Assembly: GCA_019787685.1 (NCBI GenBank)
Contig: JAHNUO010000004.1
Location: forward strand, 806,001-870,000
Source: Chiua virens
Lineage: Eukaryota > Basidiomycota > Agaricomycetes > Boletales > Boletaceae
Direction: 5' to 3'
Length of the DNA: 64,000 bases
Position 1 is the stretch's first letter. Each line of letters begins with the position of its first letter. Shown piece by piece: positions 33,101 through 43,615 of this stretch. The notes under the pieces were generated by a model. The model saw only the letters and a list, made by a program, of their open reading frames with translations, did no database searches and was not told the origin of the DNA. The position numbers and the translations under genes were made by a program.

Positions 33101-33916
33101 TCCGAGACGAAACGATGCCCGTCGGACGTGCCAGACCCCTATACACCGGTGACTTTGACTGCACCCGTCGCTGTTACCTGTTCCAATGCGAACCGTTTTC
33201 AAAATTCCGCCGTGATGTCGTTGACGGGATAATCAGTGGGGATGTCTGATAGTCTTGACTCCGACTCGGGCGCCACTCGAAACAAGAAGAAACAAACATT
33301 GTGCCCGGACATGCGCACGTTTAGCCTGCGCCTTTGTCAACAGAGGCGTCTCGCATCATACTCGTGACGTGAACTTGTACGGTTATGTCGAAGCCGTCTG
33401 TAAACACGTCGGCTTACTAGTGCCTGATTCCGGATAATCAGTATACGTACCGTCGGCGTGCAGTCCGACTCGGACGCCACTTGATTTGAGAAGAATACAC
33501 ATTGTGCCCGAGTCAGCCCGACCGTGCGCGTTCCAATCGGACTTTAGCTTCCCAGTCCTGAGCCTCTCCGAAGGAGATTCCTCCCGCTGACCAAGGGATA
33601 CCGGTCTCACGCTCTCGGATTGAACCCAATTTGTGTGATCATGGCGCTGATAAAGTCTGGAACGACCCCTCAATCACACGTGTCGTGATACACGGTGCAC
33701 ACAGCCCTCAAGCAATGTCTGAATCCAATGTGCTCGTCCGACAAGGGTCATCGGTAAGACGTCAGATCTTCAGAGCGGGGACCTTGCGTGATCGACAACG
33801 CAGTAGAGAAACGTGTCTCTCCAATTACAATTGTACATAACACAGCACGCACGAGTCCAAACAACAGAAAAACCAAAAAAAGCGATAAAGTAAATCAAAG
33901 CCTCTATCCACACGTC
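30158..33916. other. 3.7-kb gene-poor region
   Basis: No recognisable domain. A 57-residue ORF at 30542-30715 (plus; MFEVQYTLSWPVILVGAPAR) has protein-like composition but no known family. At 31900-32400 the minus strand is open in three frames because of GC-rich Arg/Ser/Lys-coding sequence, so no frame can be chosen. A diverged direct repeat lies at 33229-33530. Confidence 0.4.
33229..33530 (+). repeat. diverged direct repeat, two copies about 205 bp apart
   Basis: Both copies begin GATAATCAGT (about 33229 and 33433). They share TCCGACTCGGrCGCCACT, an AAGAA..ACA stretch and ACATTGTGCCCG, followed by TGCGC. About 60-80 bp is comparable. Origin unknown; there is no transposase or LTR-type terminus. 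Confidence 0.55.
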
Positions 33917-35181
33917 TTATCGCCCACCCACGCCAATGGGCGTACGCATGTATGGATTGCTCGCACCGATCGGCGCATAGGTCGTCCCAGAGGGTATCCC
34001 ACCCCCCAACGACCCCGGCGTCGGGATCGGTACACCGATACCCATCACATTGTTTTGTACTTGCCCGTTCACACCCGCGCCCGGGGTCGCGTTCTGTCCC
34101 TCCCGTTCCCGTGCCATGCCCACCCCGCGGTCGTCCCGCTCCGCAATCGTCGCGCCGTTACGCACCCCGTCTGCGAACCCGTTGGCGAGTGGGATCGTAA
34201 ACGTTTGCCCGAGCCCGTACAGTTTGCCATTGTACTCGATGTCATCGAGCTCGTCGCCAAAGTAGAGCTCACGCATTTTGAAAAAGGTGGAGGCGGTCAG
34301 GAGCGAGTCCGAGCCTGCCTGGTGCGAGGTGCCTATCCGCATCACCTAAACACGTGTCAGTCCCGAGCAGAATGAGAGGACGATGGAACGCACGCCGAGG
34401 TCGTCTGCCACGTCTTGAAGGCCCCCCTTGAGCGATTTACAAGCGCGCATCATGAACTTGATGTCGTAGCAATGTGGAAACCACGTCCGGAGGTTCTCAA
34501 AAAAGACGTCTTCCGACGTCGGGAGGGACATGGCGGTCAACAGCTTGACCAGGTAGCCGAAATCGTAGCCACTGTCCGACCCATGAATGGATGTCGCAAC
34601 CCGCGTGGCACAAGGACGCACCTGTGAAACGATATCCACTTGGCTTCCGGAAGGAGGACCAACCCAGAGGTGATGAACAACTCTGCGAAATCATTTGGCA
34701 CGATCCCCATCTCCTCATGCCTCTGAAAGTCGATCCCCGATTTCTGTAACAACTCGATTGACTCGGGGGCGTACATGTCTTGGCTGCGACAGGTGGTGAA
34801 CGTGAGCACACACATGCGACAGCCAGCAGCACGCACCCGATGCTAAACTTGAAATTAAACTGCCACGTCGTCACGTCCTGAGGAAAGTTGCCTTCTTCGT
34901 CAGCAAGCGTGATACCGATTTGGATGAGTTTGAGGAGATCGACGTTGCATCGCATGGTTTGATAGTGATAGTCGGACGAAGTTTTGAAGGTCCCAATTGG
35001 TCTGGCGACGACGCCGGGGAACTCGGTATCCTGTGGGCGCGGGCCCGGATGGATAGGATTGTGGAGAGGGCGAGAATAGGACACATACCATGGCGACATA
35101 TGGATATTGGTCCATCATTTCGCGAATATTGCGCATCTCTGCGTCGAGATTCGGGGCCCATACTTCCCGTATTCGAGACAT
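33917..35181 (-). CDS. CAF1: CCR4-NOT deadenylase subunit CAF1/POP2
   Basis: Five exons (35089-35181, 34837-35030, 34622-34783, 34394-34571, 33917-34345) give 351 residues with 48-58 nt introns. The start [19 protein letters not shown] matches the family. The DEDD nuclease signature is complete: DTEFPG (D and E), SGYDFGYL (D) and [10 protein letters not shown] (H and D). The fold ends at [19 protein letters not shown]; the last ~80 residues are a Gly/Pro/Asn-rich tail usual in fungi. It shortens poly(A) tails in the cytoplasm as part of CCR4-NOT. It lies 230 bp downstream of the Zn2Cys6 gene on the same strand, which looks like ordinary close packing. Confidence 0.95.
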
Positions 35182-35412
35182 GGAAGGTTCTCGGCAGGCG
35201 GTGGGCGGTGGTAATCGTGCTGGCCAGCGGCGTCGTGGTCAACGTTCAAGCTGTACTTGGACCCGCCACCCAACTCATCGGCCGCGTCAACAAGATAGTC
35301 TTATGTAAGCACCTCCAATTGTCGACATGCTACAGTGCTACAGTGGTGTCTCAAGAATGACATGCATTATACCAAGAAAAAAAAGGAAGCCAAAAAATGT
35401 CACGTCATAGAC

Positions 35413-38333
35413 CTAAAACCACGACATGTATGTGTTGTATGAATTCTCCACGTTCGATGCCAATGCACCGAAATCAAAATTGAACGTGTGGTTTCCCACT
35501 CGCTGAGGTCCAATGGTGGTAGTGTTCTGGGATGGCGTCCTCACAGCGATCAGGTCACCGTCCCGTCCGAGGGCCAAGGCCAGCATGTCCGTCGACAGAT
35601 CGTGGGCACTGACAGGGTCGGATCGCGCTTCCGATTCAAAATGGGTCGGCCTGCTTTGCGGCACGAACGTCGACAGGGTGTCGAGGGAAGGAACCGGACG
35701 CTTATCAAACCCTTGGAGACACCGTGTGAGGTCAGGGTGTACGGTAGCGAACGGGCTACTTCCATCATGTGTGCCAATGGGAGCGGCCTTCGCCTTCTCT
35801 CCCTGGTCTATGTCCATCGCGCCAGTGTCTTGGGCGGATGTTCTCCATTGAGCATACAGCTTGCGGGATCGTTCCGCAATCTTAGTCAATAGGGGCTAAC
35901 CAAGACGATGAGGATGAGATGGCGGAGCAGCGAGAAGGAAACTCGCCAGTGCCTGAGCCACCTTTGGGCATTCCTCAGCGACCTTGGCAAATAGCCGATG
36001 CACAGTATCAAGTTCTTGAAGAGCAAATGGAGCCAGGCTCAAAAATGGCGTCCTGGACACAATCAGGGACAAAGCAACCTATCGGGGGGGTTCGAGGTTG
36101 GTTCGACGAGGGGTCATGCATACGTACCGCGCCTGAAAACGCATTGAACCAGAAACACATGAACCGCTTGCTCAGTTGCGGTTCCCGTTCTTCCAGCGCT
36201 TTCAGGGTGGCGATAAGGCGGGATGAGCTAAGATACGTTGCTACGGCGGAGGGTGCGAACTTGTGTCGATAAGAGAATGCGTCGGAATCGCTCACGGCTT
36301 CGGTAAAAGAGTTTCTGTGCAGCTGGAGAAGAACTGGCGGTACTCGCGTCTGCACCCCTACGCACAACATGCGACGATGCAAACATACCTATTTCCCGAC
36401 CACTTGATACCAATACTTGCTGCATCGTGAGCTGGCGGTTATCGTGAATGCCATCGACGTTAAAGATGTCGAGTGTGGGTGGGACGGTGAAATGGCGAAT
36501 GATTTTATCGACGTCGAGAATCCTTTGGTATGGTTGCGGCTGCGCTGATATCGCCGTGGTTAATACAGGGGTCAAGCAATGCAAGAAAAATCCGTGTTTC
36601 CATTCATGGTCTGTAGATAGCATGAGCGGGCTATGCATGATCCGTGAGGGGGCGATGCTTACATGACTGGGCACCCGGGACGATGAACATCTCGGGGGCC
36701 GCGTACGATGGACGGCGACAATCGACATGATCGAGACATATCGAGGGCGGACGTCCGAGGGAAAGCGCCTTGGGTAAGAAGGTCAAGAGGAAGCGCAAAA
36801 ATGGACAGGGTACGTACTAGACGAGCGTCCAGATTGAGGAGCTCCCAGAAGAGCATTCGGCGGCGTTGTGATTCTTCGGGAATAACCTTCCATCGGTTAC
36901 CATCGCGATCTAAGAGAGGACGGCGGTAAGCGGAGTCGACCTACGCGGCTTTACAGGATTGACGCACGGAGACCCAACTGGGGAAAAGGGAATTCAGCAA
37001 GGACAGAGAGACGTGGCAAGGGGCTCACGCTTTGTGCCAGTTTGACGGCGAGACCCATAATGCTCCAGGCATAGGCCACGGCCTGACTCTTGTCCGAGAA
37101 GATGAGGAGGTACCATATCATGTAGAACTAATAAAGGGCTGTAAATGTAGTGTCGTGAACGGTGAAAAACTGACGTACAAGGGTCTGTATGAGGTCTAAA
37201 TTTGGCTCGTCCATGAGGTTCATCTCGCAGAGGGACGCCCTGGCGAGCCGGTGATACAACTCAGCCCGTGGGGGTTCGGACTGCTGATTGAGATCAACGA
37301 GGAGACCTATAGACATCATGATGAAAAGGAGGGATAAACGTCTGAAGCAGAGGTCTTGTACGGGTGTTGTATACACGTGGTGGACTAGATTAGGGAGCCA
37401 AGTCTCGCTTGGGTCGAGGTTGTACCTGGTGGGAGCGGTGAGGAAGGGCGATGACGAGAAATGGGGACTTACTGCCAGAGGGCATTAAGACGGGCCTGAG
37501 AACAGAGGTATTCTGCCTCCTCCCGGGAGGGCAGCATGCTGTAGATGCGGTCGCGCATGGGGTTGTTGGGGAGCCACGGGTAGGGAAATGTCTGACTCAG
37601 CTTTTCGATTTCAGGGGAGAGTCTAGGGAGGTCTGTGGGGGTCTCTGCGGATGCGCTGCGCTCCTGGACGGGCCCATGGGAGGAAGGAGGACGGGAGAGC
37701 GGAGCGGAGTGGCGGTCAGGGTCGGGGAGGGAGAGGAAGGAGGAGGGGATGGAGTCTTCGTGGAGATGGGAGCGTGATGGGCCGGCATGGGGGTTGTAGA
37801 GCTCGAGGGAGTTTTTGATGCGGAGGAGGTCCTGGTTGAGGAGAGGATGAGAGTCAGATGCACATTTTGACTGGAGGGAGCCGAGTGCGTCCTCGAGCTG
37901 GCGAATGCGATCGCTCATCTGGATTATTTTTCCATGGAGCTGCTCGGTGTTTGCAAGGATAAACCTGGCGGGGGGTGAGCGGGGTGCGGCGAGACGGAGG
38001 AGGACTAACCTGCTGCCTTTTCCCGAGGTGAGTGCGCCTGCGGCAAGGGTGAGCGAGGGTAGGGATGGAAGAGAGCAAGTTACCGTCTGGACATATTTCT
38101 GCACACCCACGCTTTGAGCAGGACTGGCAGGGGAACACGCGATCACACTGTAGGGGGTGAGTAGGAGCGAGGTGGGGAGAACAAGGTGAACGACCTTGAG
38201 TTTGAGTCTGAGTCGTTGTGAGTAGGAGTTGTTATACAAGTTGTATGACCTGCCTGCGACATTCTGCACAAGATAGAGGCTGTTTCTTTGATTTTCTGTC
38301 TTCCTGTCTCGGACGCTTGTTTGACTGCAACAT
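35413..38333 (-). CDS. Zn2Cys6 fungal-specific transcription factor
   Basis: The start at 38333 gives MLQSNKRPRQEDRKSKKQPL. The binuclear zinc cluster follows: CAECRRLKLKCDRVFPCQSC, then SKRGCAEICPDG, spread over three exons. A coiled-coil-like segment comes next (LANTEQLHGKIIQMSDRIRQLEDALGSL). Then comes a fungal transcription factor middle region (LPSREEAEYLCSQARLNALWQ; SIGLLVDLNQQSEPPRAELYHRLARAS; ESQRRRMLFWELLNLDARL). The C-terminus is Ser/Thr-rich and ends NSYNTYMSWF. The exon break inside the zinc cluster (38208-38253) fits only a GC-AG intron. It is a nuclear DNA-binding regulator; targets are unknown. Its 5' end lies 80 bp from the stop of the carnitine acyltransferase gene. Confidence 0.88.
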
Positions 38334-38413
38334 CGTTGACAAGAGAACAATTCCGACAAGAACGGACATGCCCATCTATTCTATCAATTATGTAATCACA
38401 CTCATATCCGTCC

Positions 38414-40636
38414 TTATCGGTATCCCCGCTCCAGCATACCCCGGGTCTCCGTCGCCGCCTCCGCCAAGTAGTGTTTCAGCTCAGCCGTGTCCCCTCTCAC
38501 AGACGTGATCGTCCACCGTACATACCCGTCATCGATCGAATACGACAGCCCGTACCCGTCCGGTACAACTATTCCCCGTCAGCCAAGCACATCTCGCGCC
38601 GACGGTCCGCTTACCTTCACCGTATCCCCATCCGTCCAGATACTTGGACGACAGCTGCGACGTCGACAGCTCCCAGTGGCTGCTTCGCGAAAACGCCCCG
38701 TCCGTGTAAATACCTGGCAAGTCTTCCCCTGCCCGCAACATCCGCTTCAGCCCAAACAGGTGCCGGTCGACGCCCTGCCCCTCGCTCGCCCATGCCGCAT
38801 ATTGCAGATGTCGTGCAATAGCGCGTCGGAACAGCCTCGCACGCTCCTCGTCCTGTCCGTCCGTTCAGCATCGTCACAACCCCTCGTGTGCACACCCACC
38901 GTCACATCCGGATCCACCATCGCCTCCACCCACGCCTTGCTCTCATTGCTCGCACTTCGGATCACCTCCGTCCGACCTTGCTGGTATTTCCGTGTCTGAC
39001 AACTCTCGTACGTTACAGCCGGTCGGTTGAACATCTTGTGGAACGCTAGCTGCTTCACAAGCTGTGCCCATGCGTCAGGTGACACTTTGAGCGTCTTCAT
39101 CAGTTCCTTGCCGTAGCCCTCATAGTGCAGCACCTGACCCCATCCGTCAGCTGGGCACACCCCCTTGAACGCATGTCTCACCTCCATCTGGTGCGCTCCC
39201 ACCAGTTCATCAAAGTGTCTGCATGCCGCATCAATGTATTCTTGGCATCGCGTGTCCAGCTCGAACCGGAGCTCCGCCGGCGCCACAAGGGCCGCTCCGG
39301 TCGACTCCGTGCGGCCCGGTCCAAGATCCACCTTGTTCGCAGCAAGCGACCCCAGCATAAACTCGTTCAGTCGCAGCGTCGGCGTCCCATCCATACACGA
39401 ATGCTCGCCAAGGAACCCAGACCGACCGTTGTCAAACACGAGTACTACCATCGTCAGCTAGTAGCTTTCCCACAGTAAATGAAATCCTACATTGATGCTT
39501 GTCATAAAACCGGTTCCGTCCATCCCCGACCCAGCACGCCCACGAGATGTCCTCGCGCGTGACAGGTTTGGTATCATCCAGACAAACCACGATCGCAGCA
39601 GACTCGATCCGCTCCAAGGACTTGCCGTTCACTGGCGAGGCCGCCAATAACGCAACGCGTGCCTGAAGTTTGAGTAATAAGATATAACCCCAGTGACGGC
39701 ATCTGACAACCCACGTCTGTCCACACGTCGCGGTTCTCCGACGTCAGTGCTCCCACAGGGATGCCCTTGTCGTCGCCTGCCAGTTCGATGACACGCTCGA
39801 TCTGACTACTCGAATGTCAGCAATGAACCCTCAAGCCCGACACGCACGCACACTTCGAGTTCAGCCGCACTGAGTTCCCTGCCCTCTGGCGATGCGAGCG
39901 AGACCTCGAAAAACTTGTTCTTGCGCACAAAGACGACGTGATCGTGCGTGGCCGGGTCAAACTTGGCAGCCGTATCCACCGACTTGACGGGATACCGACA
40001 CGCGTGAAATCTAGCGACCCATCAGCCACGGACACACCCAACGACGAGCACACTGACAGCCACTTGTACGAGTCCATGCACAACGGCACCCCACGGACCT
40101 TTTCCGGCTCGAGCTGCTTCCTGCACACGGTGAGCACACGCAGACGCACGCCGACGGGACACCTACGACTCTGTCATGGCGCGGAACGGCAACAGGGCCT
40201 TGATCAACCGCGCCGCTCTTCCCGCCGCCGTCCGCCTTCGGACGTCGTCTAGATGGACGTAAAAGTAGCTCACGAAGACGACGACTGGATCGCGGTAGCC
40301 CATGTAGGCCACCTCGTTCCACCAGTCCGCGAGCCAGTTCTTGACGCTCGGGTCTTGCGCACGAGCTTCGAGGCGGGCTTGTAGCTTGCTAGCGAGGGGG
40401 GAGGTGAGGAAGGACTCGGCGGCGGCGCGGGTGGAGGCGTATTCGGCGGGGGTGAGATGGGGTTGGACGGACTCGAGGTACTTGGCGATCGTGGAGGTGA
40501 GGGGTGGAACGGGGAGATGGGGGAGGGAGGCTTGGAAACGGAGCATGGATCCTGCAGAGTGGTCCTCGACGTAGCCCTCTGGGAGCTGTTGGGAGCTGCG
40601 CTGGGCAGATGTGTGGATCAGACGGCGCTTGGCCAT
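38414..40636 (-). CDS. carnitine O-acetyltransferase family enzyme
   Basis: The start chosen at 40636 (MAKRRLIHTSAQRSSQQLPEG) looks like a mitochondrial presequence; an in-frame start further up (40744) is possible. The acyltransferase domain shows LPHLPVPPLTSTIAKYLESV, NWLADWWNEVAYMGYRDPVV, the ARVALLAASPVNGKSLERIE region and the catalytic His motif GEHSCMDGTPT near 39400. Later motifs are YESCQTRKYQQGRTEVIRSA and SSHWELSTSQLSSKYLDGWG. The end is VVPDGYGLSYSID...ERGYR (stop 38414-38416). Fungal members move acetyl or acyl groups between CoA and carnitine, feeding peroxisomal products to mitochondria. Several introns; no broken motif seen. Confidence 0.92.
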
Positions 40637-41118
40637 CTGGGAGACCACCTGAGAGAGGTTGTGAGTGAGATCGGGGGTTCCATTGAAGGAGACTGACCAG
40701 GGTATGTCGCTGAGAGCGAGCGATGGAATGTCTGAGCATGACAAGAAAGTGGATATCTGGAATGAAACCTACTTGCGATAAATCAGTCGGTGATAGAGCT
40801 GCTCTAGAAGAAAACCTTAAAACAGTTTACCGGTATTCACATGATTGTACTACATCTTCAATCACATCTATTGATCATGACGATGTTCTGATTATTGCTT
40901 CAGTTCGGAACAAATCGCATGCCAGTCACGGTCGGGCCCCGTGAAATCCTCCAGCAGTTCCACCGACATAATAGAACAATATCCGCCAAGGTTAGGAAGA
41001 GACTCGATATTCAACTCGCCAGAACTTCAACGTTCAACGGCGAGCCTGGAGCAGCATCCGAGTTGCAGTCCCCGAGCATAGGAAAGCGTAAGTGAAGACG
41101 GCAATCCGACAAGTCTTA

Positions 41119-43444
41119 TTATCTACACAACTCGTCCGCTACCTCTGTAATCAACCGGCGCACCTCCTTCTTCTTAGTCACCTTCAACTTGCCCTTCAAT
41201 GTCTCTCCCGCCCGCAATGTCTCCAACAACCCCCTCAACTGTTCCGTATACGGCGACAGCCTCAACAACAGCCCAAGACATGCCACCAGTCGGTGCACTG
41301 CTCCCCCGTCAGCACGCATCGCACAAGTCGAAAGCGGAACACACCTGTCTCCTCACTGCTCGTCTCCCGTTCAATCGCCCCAAGTACCGCCACCACAATC
41401 TCTATTTCCCACTCCTCACTCTCCTCCCCACTCTCCCTGTCATCCCGCGCGTTCACCTTGTCCATCCTCAGTCGCTGCAAGTACGCCGCCATGTTGAACC
41501 CGAGACTCCCCGCCGCCGTCCGCACCGCCGCATCTTCGTGCAACAGTGCGTCGACCAGCAGCTTCGTCACCCCTGCCCGCATAAACAGAATCACCTCTCG
41601 CGCGAGCACCTGGTTAGAGAATGTGTTGGTCAGCATCCGCAGGACCGTCAATACATAGTTGCGCGGCAGGTCTGCCGCTTGCAGCATCTTGTCCACAAAT
41701 CGTTGCAGAGGTCCCTCAGACACCTTTTTCGTCCCGTTCCATGCTGCAAAAGATGCATTCAATAACGCGAGACGCCAGATATCCACCATCGGAAACAGCT
41801 CGTTTGGTCCGAGGTTCGCTGCCAGACTCATCGTCAACGCCGGCCAGTGCTCGAAACTCGTTGGCACCGGTGAGGGCGGTGTCGCGGTGGATGCTTTCAG
41901 GAATGGGAGCACCGTCTTTGACAGCGTCTGTTTCACCTGTGCTTGGCTGACCGCCCCCGTCCATGCCTTTGCACCGTCTATGAATCCCACCAACTTGGCA
42001 AACATCGTGTCCAAGTTGGGCACCTGCGCATACAGAATCGGACTCAACGAAACCCCTTCAATGGCAAGCAATGACAACGACGTGTGCGGATGCGCTATCC
42101 GACATCGTCAACAATCCCGATGAAACACCCCGTAACAACGATGACGCACGAGGGAATGCTTGGTAAATCAGTAGATCTACCTGGGTCCTTAGTTCCTGCG
42201 GATTGACTCCCAGCAACACATGCGTCTGCAAACCAGCACACGATCAACCGCCATCTGGGTCATCCCCAATCACGCCCCCTCACCTTGTTGCCATCCAGAA
42301 AAAAGACAAACGTCGGCGTCGCCCGGACTTGATACGCGCTCGCGACCGCCCCACCCATCCCGACGCTCAAATCGATCTTGGCGAACCCGACTCCACCTGG
42401 TCTGCTCTTGCTCCTGGCCAATGCCTCAAACTCGGGCTCGATCATCCGACACTGGCCCACACGTCGCGCTGGTGAAAAACGCGACGACGGCACGGTTGGA
42501 GCGTAACACGCTCTGGAACGACGCCGGGTTCGTGGTGATGTGCATCGGGGCAGCGAGGGGCGCGTCTGGTGCCGGTGGGACAGCTGCCGGCGGTGGAGCG
42601 CGCGCACCGCTGAGGGATGGACCACTGGTAGGGGCTTGTGCCTGTGCAGCAACCGAATGGAGGAGACGTGCCGCGAGCGGCTGGGTCGGGTGTCGCAGGA
42701 CCGGGCTCTGGACGCACGGACACACCGTCTACGGGCCGTCCCATAAACATGGCATCGATGGTGGGCCGGAGTGCTGCGCCAAACGGCGTCGAGAGGAAAT
42801 CGCTCGGGAGCGCTGGTCCAAGAAACGCGTCAATGCAACGCTCGACGTAACAAACACGGCGACTTGCATGTGATGTAGGAAGGGATGCTACCCCCAGTGA
42901 GGAACCCGATGCAGTCGTTGGTAAACGAGTTGCAGTTGAAGTCTATGCGGGGCGTGGTGAGCATGGGTCGGTGAAAGCAGGGGTGTTGGATCACCTAGGA
43001 GGTGGTACTGCAACGCGGGTCAGTCGTGGAGCATACGCGTAGATAGATACGACACACCTTATCTGCAGTATAGTGATCGCGCATGGCGGTGAGATACTGG
43101 TTAAACGTCTCTTGGTCGATCGCCGTCTCGCCCACGTCGATGATCCGGAGGGGTGCTCCGAACTTGTGCCATCAGGGTGGGTCAGTACCACGAATACGAA
43201 CGGGAACCTGAGACGCACATGAGACTTGCCAGGCTGCGTGATGGCGATACCTTGGCCATAAAGGATTTCCTTGCCGAAGACGACGACCGAGGTGTGCCTA
43301 CGCTTGCGCGCGTCAGCGATCCCGATCTCGGAGGTCTTGAACGTACCATATGCCGTCGATCTGGCGACCAGTGAGCTGCAGCGAGAGCTGCCTGGCCAAG
43401 CCATTGCTAAGATCGTACACGTAGAGTTGGACGGGGGTGGACAT
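41119..43444 (-). CDS. PPPDE-thioredoxin-PUL domain fusion protein
   Basis: The start at 43444 (MSTPVQLYVYDLSNG) opens a PPPDE/DeSI isopeptidase domain with catalytic His in GIWHTSVVVFG and Cys in DFNCNSFTND. A Pro/Ala-rich linker leads to a thioredoxin domain (VVAFFTSATCGP, then CRMIEPEFEAL; SAYQVRATPTFVFFLDGNK). The PUL helical repeat domain follows (SLSPILYAQVPNLDTMF, WPALTMSLAANL, NYVLTVLRMLTNTFSN), ending EVRRLITEVADELCR. PUL domains bind Cdc48/p97, so the protein may link desumoylation or deubiquitination to Cdc48. One surplus base (42452) breaks the frame inside the CGPC redox motif. One intron (42813-42867) is GC-AG. Confidence 0.85.
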
Positions 43445-43615
43445 TGGAAAGATGGTATATGGAGCACGAAGTCTATGTATTATATATCCAGTAGTACGAG
43501 CATACGCAAGCGACTCAGTCAAGTACACGCAATACCAATGCCATGCACAGCCGGCAACTGCCGGGGAGATAAGGTCATAAAGCATCTACTATTAGGTATC
43601 GTGAACATAACATGT

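Noticed and set aside
32965..33249. 94-residue plus-strand open frame as a gene
   Set aside because: No recognisable domain and no intron or neighbour support; the composition looks like chance open DNA.
36087..36110. GGTTCGA words as tRNA B-boxes
   Set aside because: No matching A-box or cloverleaf could be built around them; they lie in the transcription factor gene.
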